Source of the DNA: Phycomyces nitens
Lineage: Eukaryota; Mucoromycota; Mucoromycetes; Mucorales; Phycomycetaceae
Direction: 5' to 3'
DNA: 64,000 nucleotides
NCBI GenBank assembly: GCA_022702545.1
Contig: JAHRBC010000002.1
Location: 3,844,001 to 3,908,000 of the forward strand
The notes under the pieces were generated by a model that was given only the letters and a program-made list of their open reading frames with translations, searched no databases and was not told the DNA's origin. Below are positions 38,201 through 53,000 of this stretch, piece by piece (position 1 is the first letter of the stretch; the number at the start of each line of letters is the position of its first letter). The translations under genes were made by a program, and so were the position numbers.

Positions 38201-39870
38201 ATGTCAGCCCGGCTAATCAGACAAAAGGAGCCTTCAGAGAATGATGAACTGCTTGGATTCAAAGCACAGCCCTGGCATCGATGGTGTGTCCTGTTCTCAT
38301 TCTCATTCCTGTCGTTCTCTAGTGCACTCATGTGGATCACATTCGCCCCCTGCCTATATGACTTTGTTGAATACTACTTTCACTCTTCCACGACCGCTAC
38401 TACTAATGCCATTAGCTCAATGTCATCGATCTACATGCTTAGCTATCCATTTGTCATTCATTTTACTTTCCGATACTTTGAAGACTACAAGACCAGTCAG
38501 GGCAATGTTCCTGGCAATGGACTCAGACGGGGTATTCTGATAGGCGCGGTCCTTAATGCGTGTGGAGCGATCGTTCGTTGGCTAGGAAATGGACCTTCTC
38601 CAACCGGATTCGCTTTTGTATTTCTAGGCCAAACCATGGCAGCTGTAGGCAAGTCTTATATACATGTATAATGTGTATATGTATATTACTTGTACACAAT
38701 TTAATTAAATGATAACCACATGTGTAAATAGCCCAGGCGTTTATACTTTCGATCCCCCCTAGATTGGCTGTGGCTTGGTTTCCGGACAGCGAAATCAATC
38801 TTGCAACGGCCATAGCTGTGTCGTGCAATAGCCTTGGAATTGCTGCTGGCTGTGCATGGTCACCACTGGCCATTCAAAAGGACACTATCCAAGATGATAT
38901 TCCTAGGCTGCTGCTTATGCAGGTAGGTTTGTTCACGGGCCATGCGTGATAAGCAGTTGACAATATGTATTTAACTGGCCAAATAGTGCCTCATGTGCCT
39001 CCTTGTCTTACTATTGATCTGTCTCTCCTTCCGAGAATCTCCTCCGTATCCTGAACGGTAAGTTGGGTTGAAGATTTGAATGCCTAATGATAAGTATTGA
39101 GCAGAATTCAAAATGAAGCAAGTTCGACCGAGCAGATTGCTGAGCTATGGAAACAGCCGTCATTTACCTATATGCTTGTGGCATATGGTATCAGTATGGG
39201 GGCTCAGTGCTCAGTTGTAACCTTGTTGGCCCAGATAATAAAGCCACCCTTTGAGGGCCGGGTAGACGAGAGGTACATTGGCTTGCTTGGATCCATGATG
39301 TTGTTGGTAGGTGCTTTGGCAAGCGTGTTTACCGGATATTACTTGGACCGGAATCATGATTATCGCCGTGTCTGTAATATGCTGTTCTTTATCACATGCC
39401 TGAGCGGGCTTGGGCTCTATGTGGCTACAGAACAAAGATCGCTTTCTGGCATTGTTGTATCATGGTAAGTTGCAAATGTGTATTGACAGTCCTGTCTGGA
39501 TAATAACCTTAACCTGTAGTGCTCTCTTCGGGCTGTCTTCGTCTGGTAAAGTATATCACGTCATATTATATTATAGAGGCTTTGGGGCGTGTCTAATGGC
39601 CTCTCTATAGCCATCATTCCTGCCATTTGTCAATATGCAAGTGAGCTGTTTTACCCAGTAAGCGAAATCATCCCTGCTGGATACCTATTCACGGTTGGTA
39701 ACATTGCCGGGGTGGTTATGGTGGCAGTCATGGGCTGGAGTCAAGACGAAACGGCCAAATACTCGATGCGCCTACCGATGCTTGGTCTTACTCTATTCCT
39801 ATTTATCGGCGCTGGATTTATGATGCGCGTAAACGGACAGTTGAAGAGATCAAACGCCTCTCTCTTGTAG
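38201..39870 (+). CDS. FLVCR-type major facilitator transporter
   Basis: Six exons (38201..38648, 38732..38922, 38987..39057, 39105..39464, 39520..39545, 39611..39870) give 451 residues with about twelve hydrophobic segments. Family-like blocks include RWCVLFSFSFLSFSSALMW, AFILSIPPRLAVAWFPDSE and YASELFYPVSE. FLVCR-group MFS proteins carry heme, choline or related small molecules in animals; the fungal substrate is not evident. Intron 1 starts GCAAGT (GC-AG). The 26-nt exon 39520..39545 joins directly to 39611, giving GLSSSAIIPAICQ. Reading straight through would look like a frameshift but is just a 65-nt intron. Confidence 0.87.
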
Positions 39871-41002
39871 TTCTTTAGACTCTTATCCTAGATCTGTTCC
39901 ATATATTCCAGACACATTCAACCCTTTTGTGACACATGCACCGCATGAGCCGTACAACTAATCCTAGTCTTGTATTTCTTTTCAAACTATTTCAGTAGCA
40001 ATATTTATACGCGCCATATCTCGATTGAGAATAATATAATAATTTTTATACCTTTCACAAACAATTGTACACCACAGATTTAAAGACGCCATCTTCTAGG
40101 CAACATATACAATTTACCGCATCAATTATAATGACTTAAATATGGGGGCAGTCTCTTGCTTTCTTTGAAACGAGTTCCCTTGACCTTGGTGATGAAACAA
40201 AGCGTCTAAAACCTTTTTATTCACTAAGTTTTAGGTTCCAAAGCCTACATCTCATAGGGCAGCTTTTATTAACGTGTGTCCAGGCTTCCAAACGCTATGA
40301 TTGTGGTACACAACGCTCGAACAGCGATTTGTCAAGGTTTTGGTCCAGATAAACGATAATCTGGACGCCTATTTTTAACAACATCAATCAAAATAAAAAA
40401 AAAGAAGTGTCTACATATTTTTTTGTGGATTCTGGGCTTCTTGGATAAATAACTAGAGAAGCTATTGTGCATTTTGTTTAATAAGTGATACCATTTAGAA
40501 CTTCATTCTGTTACTACTAAACTTATTATAATTGACATTCCGGTGCATGCTAGAATCGGAACTGTGCCCGGTGAGACAGATTTGAGCCTCAATAGGGTCC
40601 TAGACACCCAAAATTAGCAGAATACGTTACCGGAGAGGTGTTTAATATGGCATTATCCGAGTCAAACGGTGGGAAGTTTGGTGCTTTGGTAGCCGGCTCA
40701 ACGCCTCTAGATGGAAGGCTTGTCCTACCCCACTCGAAAACGCAAAGTGTTACAGCAAGACACCTCGGCAACTATATAAATCATCTGGAATCGCGTCTCT
40801 AGTTCTTCCTGTTTCCTTTCGGCCTCTTCGCAAAAGAAAAATCCGTGAAGAGATTCATCGAAACGCCTGTATACCTTTTTCTTAAAAAACCAAAAACTGT
40901 TTTTTACATAGTTTTCTTGTTCTTATTTGTATCTATTTTATTTTGACATAATTTCTTCCCCCCCAAAAAAATACCCCTAAAACTACTCTTATTATTACTA
41001 TT
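39871..41002. promoter_or_regulatory. upstream region of the giant gene
   Basis: These 1.1 kb contain no supported gene. A perfect 8-bp inverted repeat with an 8-nt loop lies at 40343-40366. Pyrimidine-rich DNA with C/T runs (40855-41000) precedes the ATG at 41003, as is common upstream of highly expressed fungal genes. The strong codon bias of the downstream gene fits a strong promoter here. Confidence 0.5.
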
Positions 41003-44000
41003 ATGTCCACCTCTACTTTCCCCGAGGGATGGTTTTTTATCAAAAACCAAAACAATGGCTACGTTTTAATGGTCGATAACGCCTCTAGCCAGCCCGGCGA
41101 GCACATTACAATTTCTGCTCTTCGCAACAAAGAATATGAGGCCCAACTCTGGCAGCATACCGAAGATGGTCGCTTGCGCAACAAAAAGAGTGGCCTTGTT
41201 TTGGACATCGCCAAGGGTAAGTTGTTGTTTGATTGCCTCTTGAGCCAAAAATCGAATTTTCAAATAATAAAGTCAATAAATAATAATAATATAATAATAA
41301 TATACTATAATAATAATATAATAATATAATAATATAATAATAAACAATAATAATAATAATGGGAAAGAATAATAAGCATTGGCACTGACGTGAAACAATG
41401 GTTTCTAGGCAATGCCAAAGTTGGTGCTGAGGTCGTACAACAGGCCGTCTCATCTGTCAAAGCAGACAAAAACTTCCAGTCCTATGGTGTCTCACCCCAA
41501 GGCCAGATCTTCCTTACCCACAAACCTACTCTTGTCTTGGGTATCAAGGAATCTTTCTTCTCCCGTCGTGAGGGACTTCATGTCCATCTCCAGTTGGCCG
41601 AGAAGCACGTCACGGACCACAAAGAGCAGAGATGGGACTTTGTGCAACCTGTGATTAGGCAGACCGCCAGCCAGGCTTCTCTGTCTGCAATCAAGCGTAC
41701 TGGCAGCACCAGCACTGTAGCCAGCGCTTCAGGCTCGGTCCGAAGCTCCAAAGTCGATATCCGTAAGTATTGTTTGTTTGTCATTGTAGACCTAACCTTT
41801 TGGTCCGTTCAATAGCTGCTCCTGCTGCTCCTGCTGCCACCAGCTCTGTGGTTACCCCTGTCCTCCAGGTGCCTGCCGGTACCTTCCCCACAACCTCTTT
41901 CTTCCTCAAGTCCATCTTCAGTGGTCTCCTCATCGGCTCTGAAGTCGCATCCGGACAGAGCCGCATTTCTCTTGATTCTCTCCGAAAGACCGAATTTGAA
42001 CGCCAGCTGTGGACTTACAATCCCCAGACCTCCCAGATTGTCAACACAAAGTCTGGATTTGTCTTGGCTGCCCAGGAACTCAAGGACGGTATCGATATTT
42101 TTCAGGTTTCCGCTGAAAAGGCCGTCCACAGTGAATGGATCATCAGCAACGTTGGCGAGCTGACTCTCAAACAGGCCCCCAACTGGGTTGCTGGTTTCAA
42201 AGACAGCTGGTTTGGTGCCACTCGCGAAGGTGCCCATCTCCACCTCCAGCGCAAATCGTCTGATGCAAAGCTCGCCCAGTATCAGAAGTTCATGATCACT
42301 CTGCCAATCTTCAAGAACACCACCAAGGAAGAGCGCGTTGGTGTCTTCCCTGAGGGCTGGTTCTTTGTCAAGAACCACTCCAACAACCTTGTCATTACTG
42401 TTCTCGAGAGTGGCAAACTTGCAGCCCAGGCTGTTGCTGTTAAGCTGGACATGTCCAACCACAGCCGCCAGCTCTGGAAGTACAAGGACGGAAATCTGGT
42501 CAACAAGGCTTCCAACCTTGTTCTCGACGTCAAAGGAGGTATGTGAACAGAGCCTTGCAAAACATTTTAATCACATTTATTATCTAGGATGCGTCGAGGT
42601 TGGCTCTACTCTTTGCCAGTACAAGGCTAAGAAGAAGGATGCCGAGAACCAGAACTGGGCCCTTGGCATTGATGGCACCATCCACTCTATTGCTGACAAG
42701 TCTCTTGTGATCGCAGTCGAAGAGGACACTGACAAGCAATCCAAGCTGTTCATGGCTCGCCGTTCCGAGTCCAACAGCTCTGTCCAGCGATGGAACTTTG
42801 TCTTGCCTGTCTTTAAGAAGAGAGAGGGTAATAATAGTTGTAGCTGACGTTGGTACCCCCCCCCCCAAAAAAAAAAGAAACTAATCATTTTGAATGTGCA
42901 CCATAGTTGCTGTTGCAGCTCCCATCAAGAAGACCATCACCCACACCTATACCCAGTATCCTTCCGGCTGGTTCTTCATCCGTTCTTTCTGTGCTGCATC
43001 CACTGCCGAGAAGCCCTTGGTTCTTACTGCTGATAAGAACAGCACCTCTCTTTTCTTGACCGAGATTAGCGGCACCCAGTGGGGTACCCAGTTGTGGACC
43101 TACTCCAACGGTGTCTTGGTCAACTTTGACACCCAGTTTGCTCTTGATATCAGTGGTATGTTTTCGATCTATACGCACGCGTACTATGATCACTAATTCC
43201 AAAATTGTCTCTCTAGCTATCCGCACTGCTGTCAAGGTGCAGCAATCCAAGCGTTCTGTCCACTCACTTACCCAGCGCTGGTACCTCTCTAGCGAGGGTT
43301 ATTTGATCCACGGCAGCAACTCTTCCTTTGCCCTTGTGCCAGTGGCCAAGGACAATGGTCCTCTTTCCATCGAACTCGCTGAATTTACCACCGTAACTTC
43401 TACCCAGCGATGGGGTCTTCTTTTGCCCAAGTTTGAGACACGCACCGGTGTACAGACTCTTATCAAGTGGTCTGTTGCCGAACTCAAGGAATGGCGCATG
43501 ACATCCAAGACTGTCCAACGCACTATTTCCCATGTTGCTCACTGGCCTTCCGAGTCATTCATCATTGGCAACGACGATGGAATGGCTCTTGTGCCTGTCA
43601 AGGAAGAGGCATTTGCGGCCATCATTGTTCAGAAGCTCGATGCCAACGACTGTGCCCGCTTCCAATGGATCTTCGCTGATGGATATCTTGTCCACAAATC
43701 CACCGGCCTTGTTTTGCATGCTACTGGTAAGTCCGCGCTTTCGGGAAAATTGGATCACTTTAGCTCATATTTTTTTTAATTTCACTAGATAACCTAGTTA
43801 ACGGCAGCCAATTGCAGCTTCGCAGCAAGCTTGTTGTCAATGAGTCCAGCGTCGATGAGCGCCAGATGTGGGTCGTCAAGACCGATGGCTCCATCTCCTC
43901 AGAGTCCCACCCAGCCCTTGGATTTGGTCTTCTCCAGCAGGGTGACCACTGGATTGTCCAGTTGGCTACTTCCTCCACAACCGAGCACTACTCATGGAGA

Positions 44001-47000
44001 ATGTTCTACGGAAAGTACACCACCTCGTACAGCGAGCACCACAAGCGTGAGATTATTACCATGATTAGCAAGGTCAGAATTGTCCTCACCATGCGCACCG
44101 AGAAGGAACGCATCAGTGCCGACAAGAAGTTGGTTACCGTCAGCTATGGTCTCTTCCCTCGCGGATGGTTCTACATTCGCTCCAAGCAAAATAGCTCTCT
44201 GGTTGTCACAACCATCAACCGCTCCAAGGGTGCCAAGATTGTTTTGGCCAAGATCGATTCTGCCATCTTCCGTCGCCAGTTGTGGCAATACCGCGATGAT
44301 GGATGTCTTGCAAACCTCGAGACCGACTATGTGATTGACGTTGCCGGTGGCTCCCTCAACAAGAACAGCAAGGTTATCCAGTGGTCCGAAAAGTTCTTTA
44401 AGAGCTACCGCAAGAACCAGCTCTGGGGTCTCTCAGTCGATGGTCATATCCACCCCAAGGTCCGTCCCAGCCTTGTCTTGGGTGCCGTCAAGGGTGAATC
44501 CGTCGAAGGTGCCGATCTCGAGTTGCAGGCTCGTGGTGCCTTGACCTATACCCACCAGCAGTTCAGCTTCGCCACTCCAGTCTTTGGACGTCGTGCTGAG
44601 GGTGGTGTTATCACCAAGGATACCTTTGTTGAAAGCGTCGGTGATGCATCCTTTGATGTGTCCAGCGCCGAACGCTACGAGAGCATTACCAAGCGTACTG
44701 TTATCCGTCGCTGGGGTCTCTTCCCTACCTCGGCCTTCTTTATTCGCTGTGCCTATGGTGCCAATAACTTTGCTCTGTCTGTCGAGAAGAAGTCCACTGA
44801 GATTGATGGAAAGCCTGTACACGATGTCTCACTCCGCCCAGTCGACTTTAAGGAGTACAAGTACTTCCTCTGGACCTACAAGGATGGTCACCTCATCAAC
44901 GTCCAGACCGGACTTGCTCTTGACTCCCAGGCTATCAAGGGTCAGCTCGTTGAAGACGGACTCACTGCATTGCTCCACGTCCGCGAAACAACTCTTAGCG
45001 AGAACCAGTTCTGGTCACTCACTGTTGATGGTGAAGTCCACCAGCGCTCCAACATGGGTCTTGTTGTCGGTGTGGCCAATGAATCTCGTGCCACTGTTGC
45101 AGGTGCTCAAATTGGTCTCCGCGAACTTCGCGTCAAGAAGATCGAGATCGATGGCAAGCAAGAGTTTGTCCTCCGTTCCAAGCAATGGTTGCGATGGACT
45201 TTCTCTACTCCTGTATATGGCAAGCGCTCAACAACCGTCACAACCACTGCCACAGCAGGTGCTGTTGCTATCAAGGAAGGAGACGATATCTTGGACCAGA
45301 TCTTTGAAGGTTTCCATGATGAAACTCTCACTTCCAAGGAGGTTGACGAATCCGACTCTGAAGACACCGATGTCGAGGAAGAGGAAGAAGAAGAAGAAGA
45401 GGAGGAGTACGAAGATGTCGAAGAGGAGCTCGAGCAGATTACTGCTGTCGAAGAGAGCGAAGATGTTATTGAAGACAAACCCCTTCCTATTACTCGTCAT
45501 GAAGCCATGGTCGGCGATGACTATGTTCCTACTGGTTTTGAAAAGGTTGTTCATTACACCACATACCGCGGAAGCTTCCCTCAGGGATACTTCTTTATCA
45601 AGAGCGGTTACCATGGTTATGTTCTCGATGTTCGTGGTGAAGCAAACCAAGGTGCTCAGATTGTATTGAGCCGCATCAGAACCACCGATTTCTCTAGCCA
45701 GCTCTGGACCATCCGCAACGGTGCCCTCATCAACCTCAAGGGTCAGAACTTTGCTCTCGCTGCTACAAAGGAGACTGACGAGGAGGAGAAGGCTTGCCTC
45801 ACTACTGTTTCCGAGACTCAAAAGTGGGTCTACAGCTCTGAAGGTCTTATTTACAACCAGTCCAAGCGTTCTTGGATCTTGACCATCAAGGAACTCCGTC
45901 GCTCCGAGACATACGAGTACATTGAGGTCTACATCCAAAAGACCGAGAAGAAGACCACTGAGGAAAGCAAGTGGCAAATCCTTGTTCCCGGTCTTATCCC
46001 TGCCGATCAGGAAGAATCGAATGTCAAGATTGTCGAAGGTGGCAAGGTTGCCGCTATCACCAGCTCTTCATCCGCAGTTCTTGCTTACAAGTGGCTCAAA
46101 GAGACATACGAGCAGAGAATCACTGCTGCCAACCAGTGGCCAAGCAGTGAACACTGGTTCTTTATTCGTAATGGTACTACTAACTACTTTTTAGGTGCAG
46201 GTCAAGATAAGGAACAGGTAATCCTTTCTCGTTTGGACCAGAATGTCGACTACAGACGTTTCCTCTGGGTGTATGTCAGCGGATACTTGATTAACTACAA
46301 GTACATGCTTCGCCTGGTTTTGACCAAGGGTAAATATATATATATATTACAATTTGTAAGCATGGCTAACATGATTTCATCAGAGCGCCGTTGGATCTTG
46401 TCTAGTGACAAGGAGTCTACCGATCAGACTTACGAGATTTCTGCTCATGGTTCTATCTCTGTCCGTACTGAGAAGGAGACTTACTACCTCCGCATCACTC
46501 AAACCGAGAATGACTATAGCGTGTCTTCTACTACTGAAGAGGTTGACACCAAGGGTTTCCAGTTGCACATTCCTGTCTATGCCGACAAGCAGGTTCAGAA
46601 ATCCGCCAATGTGTCCTTGACCACTGTTGTCAGATGGGCCCGCACTCAGCGCACCACTACAACTACTACAACCACCACCACTACCACAATTACCACTCGT
46701 CGCGGTATCTTCCCCAGTGAATGGTTCTTTGTCAAGGTCAAGCACGAGGGTCAAGACTACGCCTTGTCCGTAGAAAGTGACTCTACTGGTGCCAAGTTGG
46801 TCATCCGCAAGTTGTCTTTCAAGGACTTCAAGACCCAGCTCTGGACTCACAGAAATGGCCTGCTTATCAACTATGGCAGCAAGTTTGTCATTGATGTTCA
46901 AGGTAAGATTCAATAGTTCGTACATATTATCCACCATAAACTTTACTAATCTAATGCATCGATATTACAGACTCTATTGATAAGCATTCCCAGGTCATCC

Positions 47001-50000
47001 AAACCTCCCAGTCCAGCTCTAGCACTCAAAAGTGGCTCTTGACTGTTGATGGTGAGATCCAACTCGAAAGCTACCGCAATTTGATGTTGGGCTACACAAA
47101 CACCATTGAAGAGAACACCTCTGTTGTCTTGACTACCGACAAGGCCATCTCATGGACCTTCTCTGTCCCTGTGTTTGGTCGCAGATCTACCGCTGTAACA
47201 ACCTCCCAGACTCTTACCGAGGCAATTGAAAATGGTGCTCAGATCGAAAAGACCGAAGAGATCACTATCAAGACCCACGATGTCATGCAGCCTGCCGAGG
47301 ATGAAGACGATGAGTCCACCCTTCATCAGGTTCTCGAGGGTGCTGGTGTTGTTGCCGCTGTCGGAACTGTTGCAGCTGTTGCCACCGGTGTTGCTTCCAA
47401 CATTGCCTCTATTTTCCACCATTCTGATGCTGAAAAGATCCACACTGAAGAAAAGGAAGATAAGAAGACCCAGGTCACCAAGAAGCCTGTTACTCTCCGC
47501 ATCACTGGTCGTTCGTCTGTGGTTATCTTGAGAGAAACCAGTATCATTGTTCGTGCCTGGAAGATCACCTTCATTCGCCGTTTGAGACGTTGCACTACCA
47601 AGAAGGAGTTTACTCAGGTTATCGAGTCTTCTCGCAAGGAGCTCTATACCACTCTTGATAAGCACCGCTATGCTCACAGCACTGTCAAGAAGGAGTCCAA
47701 CGAATGGGAGGTTGCACTTGAGCAGGTCAAGGAACTCTACCGTGCCCGTGTCTTTGATTCGGTTTTGGATAAGCTCCAGACCGTCAAGGATGACGAAAAG
47801 ATCACCTTTGAGTCGCTCAACATTAAAGAGTCTCTCGAGAATGTCACTGTAGAGATTGATGAACACTATAAGCAAGCCACCAAGACCGAGGTCTCCGAGA
47901 CATCTGAGACCCAGCAGACCCAGATTGTTCAGGCAAAGGCAACCAAGCAGGTGCTTGTCACCGTCGATACCATCAAGGTCACCGTCCGCTACTGGTTCAT
48001 TGAGCTGTACCGCACTATCAAGATTGCCAAGGAGGGAGGTGCATCTGATGAGGATATTGAGACTGTGATCAAGGACGCCAAGAAGAACCTTGATGTCCAG
48101 CTCACTGAGATCCGTACTTCTGTCTCGAGCAATGTCGAAAAGTCTCATGTTTCCTCCTCCAAGACTACCTCAATTGAGCACTCTGTAGAGACTGCCATTG
48201 AGCGTACTCAGACTCTTGTTAGCGAGCAGGTCAAGACTATCAAGCACACCACAACCGAAGAGTCTTGGCTGAAGGTCACAGAAGAGACCGAGGAGAAGCT
48301 TGTTACCGAACTCAACAACTGCCAGTCTGCCATTACCCAGGAGGTCATTGTTGATCATGAGGAGAAGGACAAGGAGACAGTCTCGGTTACCGTTACTGAC
48401 AATGTTGCCCAGGAAACCGTCTCTCGCACTCTTACCGAGACCAAAACCCATCTCGACACCTGGTTCAAGCAGGTCACACATGATGTTACTTCTGAATTGG
48501 AGGAAGGCGATGTCGAAGATGCTCTTGTATTGGTTGAGGCTGCCAAGGTCAACATCACCACCACCATTGATGAGGCCAAATTGGTTGTTCGCACCTACCA
48601 TGCCCAGCTTACCTACCTTTCTGTTGCCGAGCGTCGCCGTGTGGAGGCCTCTTTGGAGCACATCAAGCTGTCCATTCTTGCCAGCATTTCGTACTTTAAA
48701 AAGTCTGTCCGTTCCACCACCGCAACCAAGGAGGACATCCGTCGCTATGTGACCTATTCCTTTGGCAGTGTCGCTCAAAAGACTGTCCAGAATGAATTGG
48801 ACTCGGTTGTTGTCAAGGTTACCCATGCCACCAATGTTCACACCGAGACCAAGAAGCAGGAGCAGGCCAAGATCGAGGCTCAGATCGTCGAAAGCACCCA
48901 AGAGGTTAAGCCCGAGTCAAGACCTGTTTCGTTTGTTACCGCAGCAACTGCTGCTGCTGTGGCTACTGCAATTGCTGGTGCAACTGTCAACCATCATCGT
49001 AACCACAAGGAGAACGAAGACTCTACCGAGGTTGTCACCGATCATACTTATGACTCCCTCATCTTTGTGACCGAGGACGTCAAGTACACCGTTTCTCACT
49101 GGCTCACTCGCTTGACCACCAAGATTGAGGAGCGTGCTAAGCAGGGTGGAAGTGATGTCGAGGAAGATATTTCCGTGATTGTGACTCAGTCCCGTGAAGA
49201 GCTTGTACTCGCTCTTGAGAATGCTAAGCGTTCATCCTCTTCTCAGGTTACTTTCCACGAGACTATCAAGTCCGTTCGCACCTTGGCCTGGACCCAGTCC
49301 TACTACATCAGAGCAATTGGTATTCAGCTTGCAAAGAACCCTCAACCTGCAACTGAGATCCAGCTCAAGGCTGTCGCCGAGAGCACCATTAAGCAGGTCG
49401 AGACCCTTGTCACCAACTACCGCTCAACAATTGTCTCTGAGCAGCGTATCAGTGAGATTACTAGCAGTGTCAAGGCTGGACAGTACAAGGCTGTTGACTA
49501 CTCTACAATTGGTGGTCTCCCTATCGATAAGGCCAGAGCCTACGTATCTGTTGCCGTTCAGGATGTGAGCACAACCGTCAACGATTGGTTCACAAGATGG
49601 ACTCGCACAGTCTCTGAGCGCATCTCCAAGGGTGGCGACAATGTCCAGGAAGATGTTGATGTGTTGATCAAGGAGGGTCGCACTCATGTCACCAAGATCA
49701 TTACCGAGGCTCACACATCCATTGAAAAGTACTCTTCTACCAAGACTGAGCTTACCGAGAGCGAGACTATCTTGATCAAGGAGGCTCAGGAACAAATCAA
49801 GACTACCCTTACTTCTATCGAACAGAGTGTCTTGACCCAAGTTACCGAGGTTGAAAAGATTGATACCAGCGTAACTGATGTCAGCGAAACCTTCAAGACC
49901 ATTGTCGAGCGCACCAAGCAGACTATTGAGGGTACCTTGGAGAAGTCCGAGACTACTATCCGTAAGCACTTGGAAACTGTTTCTGAATCCACCATCAATC

Positions 50001-53000
50001 ACGAAGCTCATGAGACTGAAGACCACGAGGAAGAGAGCACAAATATCATCAAGGAGACCTCAAAGAACGTCCTTGGATACCTTTCTGGTGTCACTGACCG
50101 TATCAAGGACAGTCTCACAGATGGAAAGGAGCAAACCGAAGAGGAGATTAAGGCTAGCCACGAGACTGTTGAGACTTTGTGTGAGGAGGCCAAGTCCAAG
50201 GTTCCTGTTGAAGAACATGCCACAATCGACTCAATCAAGAACTCTGCCAAGGACCGTCTTAATGAGATTCAAGTCATTGCTGTTTCTCACAAAGATGATC
50301 ACAAGGTTGCTGCCGAGAAGCTTAACAAGGTTACCAAGGATACCAAGCAGGAGATTGAGGGTCACCATACTTCAGTCAAGTCTGATACCAAGACAAAGAA
50401 AGAAGAGGAGCACCACGCTAATGTGGCCGAGAAGGTTTTGGCTACCACTGCCGCTGCCGCTGCTGGTACCAGTGTAGCTGTGGCTATTGCTAAGAAGCTC
50501 AAGGTCAAGAAGGACAAGGCTGCCGAGGAGAAGAAGACTACTACAGTTGACAATACTGAAGTTTCCGAGGTTTCCGAGGTTGTCAAGATCACTGAGCACA
50601 CCAAGATTACCAAGGTTACAGAAGAGCAGGTCGTCGCTGTTGAAGATGTCAAGGTTAAGTTCACCTCCTGGTTGACTCAGTTGACTACCACTGTTACCAA
50701 GCGTACCCAGGAGACCGAGGTTTCTGATGAAGAGATCCGTATTCTTGTCGAGAAGTCTACCAAGGAGTTCCAAAAGGTGATCAAGACTGCCAAGAAGAAC
50801 AAGTCTCTCCAGACCCACCAGAAGCAGACACTTGTTTGGATTGAGCAGACCGCAATTGCTCAGACTACTCGCATTCAAGAAATTGTTTCCAAGAAGGAAA
50901 ACATTGCTGTCAAACTTGATGCCTTGACCACCTCCACCACCCAGGAGGTTAGCTTTGCTGTCGAGAAGTGCAAGTACAAGCCTACTATTGGACAAACCAT
51001 CGGTGTCACTGTCAAGGAGATCCGTGAGAAGGAGGAAGCCTTGATCGATGTCAAGAGCACTGTGACTGAGATTATCGAGACCACCAAGGAGACCCTCACC
51101 ACTTACTTCACCGAGTTGACTGAGCGTATCAAGGAGCGTGTCCAGACTGGCGGCGAAAATGTTCGTCAGGATGTTGCTATCTTGATCCAAGAAGCTCGTT
51201 CTGAAATCACCGTCCAGACTACCAAGGCTGAAACCGAGGCCAAGGAGAAGCTGACAGTATGTGAGACCAAGACATACGGTTCCACCGTTTCCGTTTCTTC
51301 GCTTGTCAGCGTTGCTCTTCTTGAAATCAACGGTGTTATTCGCCAGACCGAGAAAACCCTGACAAAGACAGTTGACCGTGTTGAAACTTGCGTTGCTTTG
51401 GTTAGCGAGGATGAAGACTCTTCTTCTGTTATCGAGCAGTTGGAAACCATTCAGACTGAGACAAAGGTCACTATTCACGAAGATATTGAGACTACAAAGA
51501 AGCAGACCATCTCCACTGTAACAGAGACCACTGACTCTACAAAGAAGAGTGGATCTGTTGAGACTGTCCAGGATGTTCGTGTTGTTGTAAGCACTTGGTT
51601 GCGTTCTTTGACCGAAAAGGTTTCTACTCGTGCAAAGATTGGCGGCGAGACTGCCGAGAAGGATATCAAGACCATTGTCGCCAAGGAGACTGCCTTGATC
51701 TATGGCACCCTTGAAGTCTCAAGACGCAAGTTCACCGAGACTGTCACCACTGAGGAGGAAGAAACCATTCGCACTACCTGGAGCTCTATTAAGACCATTG
51801 TTTCCCAGAGTGCCACTCAGATCAAGACTATTGGTATCAAGGCTGTTGAGACTTCTTCAGTGACTGGTGGTCTGGAAGAGATGCACACCTGTGTCTCTAC
51901 TCATGACCAAAAGTTGAACAAGACTCTTGACCATTGTGAGTCCAAGGTCACTGTCAAGGCCAAGAAGACAGAGACCAAGAAGTGCGAAAAGGTAAGAGAT
52001 TATTCAAAGCTACCTAATATTCCCCATACTTATCTTATAATTTATAGAAGGCTGACACCAAGGTCAAGGTTGAGGAGAAATACGAGCTTTCTCACTATGC
52101 TTGGGACACCAAGACAACCATCAACACCTGGTTCAAGAAGCTGATCCATGATGTTTCAACCCGTGCTAAGAAGGGCGGTGATTCTTGCACCGAAGACATT
52201 GAAGTCATCTTTGTCAAGGCTACCAAGGAGATCACCGAGACTTTGACCATCATTAGCTCTCAATCTACCCAGGTTTTCAAGGATCAATCGACTGCACGCC
52301 AATTTGAATCCACAATCACATGGACCCGTGGTATGGTTATTCAGGGTGCCAACCAGGTTAAGGCTGTCGGTCTTAACTCTGCTGCCGCCAAGTCCAAGAC
52401 CGGAGGTGCTGAGCAAATGACTCCTTTGGTTAACGCTATCGAGACCCAGATCAACGTGGAGTTGGGCCGTTACAAGTTGGAGACCCGTGCTACCAAGCTC
52501 AAGGAAAACAAGAACTTGATTTCCTCAGGAAAGAAAGCCACTCACAAGCGCAAGGAGCACAACGAGAAGGCCATGAAGACCGTTTCTGAGCTTATCGAAG
52601 AATCCCAGATTGTCATTGTTGGATGGTTAGGCCACTTGATTGAGCAGGTTACCGAACGCCGTCAACAAGGTGGTGATAATGTTGAAGAGGACATCAAAGA
52701 GTTGATTTCCGAAGGTCGTCAGCAGCTTACTGAGACTATCACTCGTACCCAGTCAACTATCATCTCCAAGGTTAGATCAAGCTCTGATTATACCAAGGAT
52801 GAGTCGTTTGTTACTATTCAGGAACGTATCCAAAAGAGCCTCCGTATTGTCGAAACCACCGTGTCTACCAAGGTTACCGAAGTCCAAGACATTGCCATTT
52901 ACAGTTCTGAAGAAGAGACCAAGGAGAAGCTCTCTGCCTTGTTGCACAGTACTCAGACCGATGTTATCCACGTTCTTGACCAGTCTCGCAAGGAGTCCAT

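Noticed and set aside
39546..39610. Apparent frameshift in the transporter between GLSSSG and GLSIAII
   Set aside because: A normal 65-nt GT-AG intron (39546-39610) joins GLSSS to AIIPAICQ in frame, so no lesion is needed.
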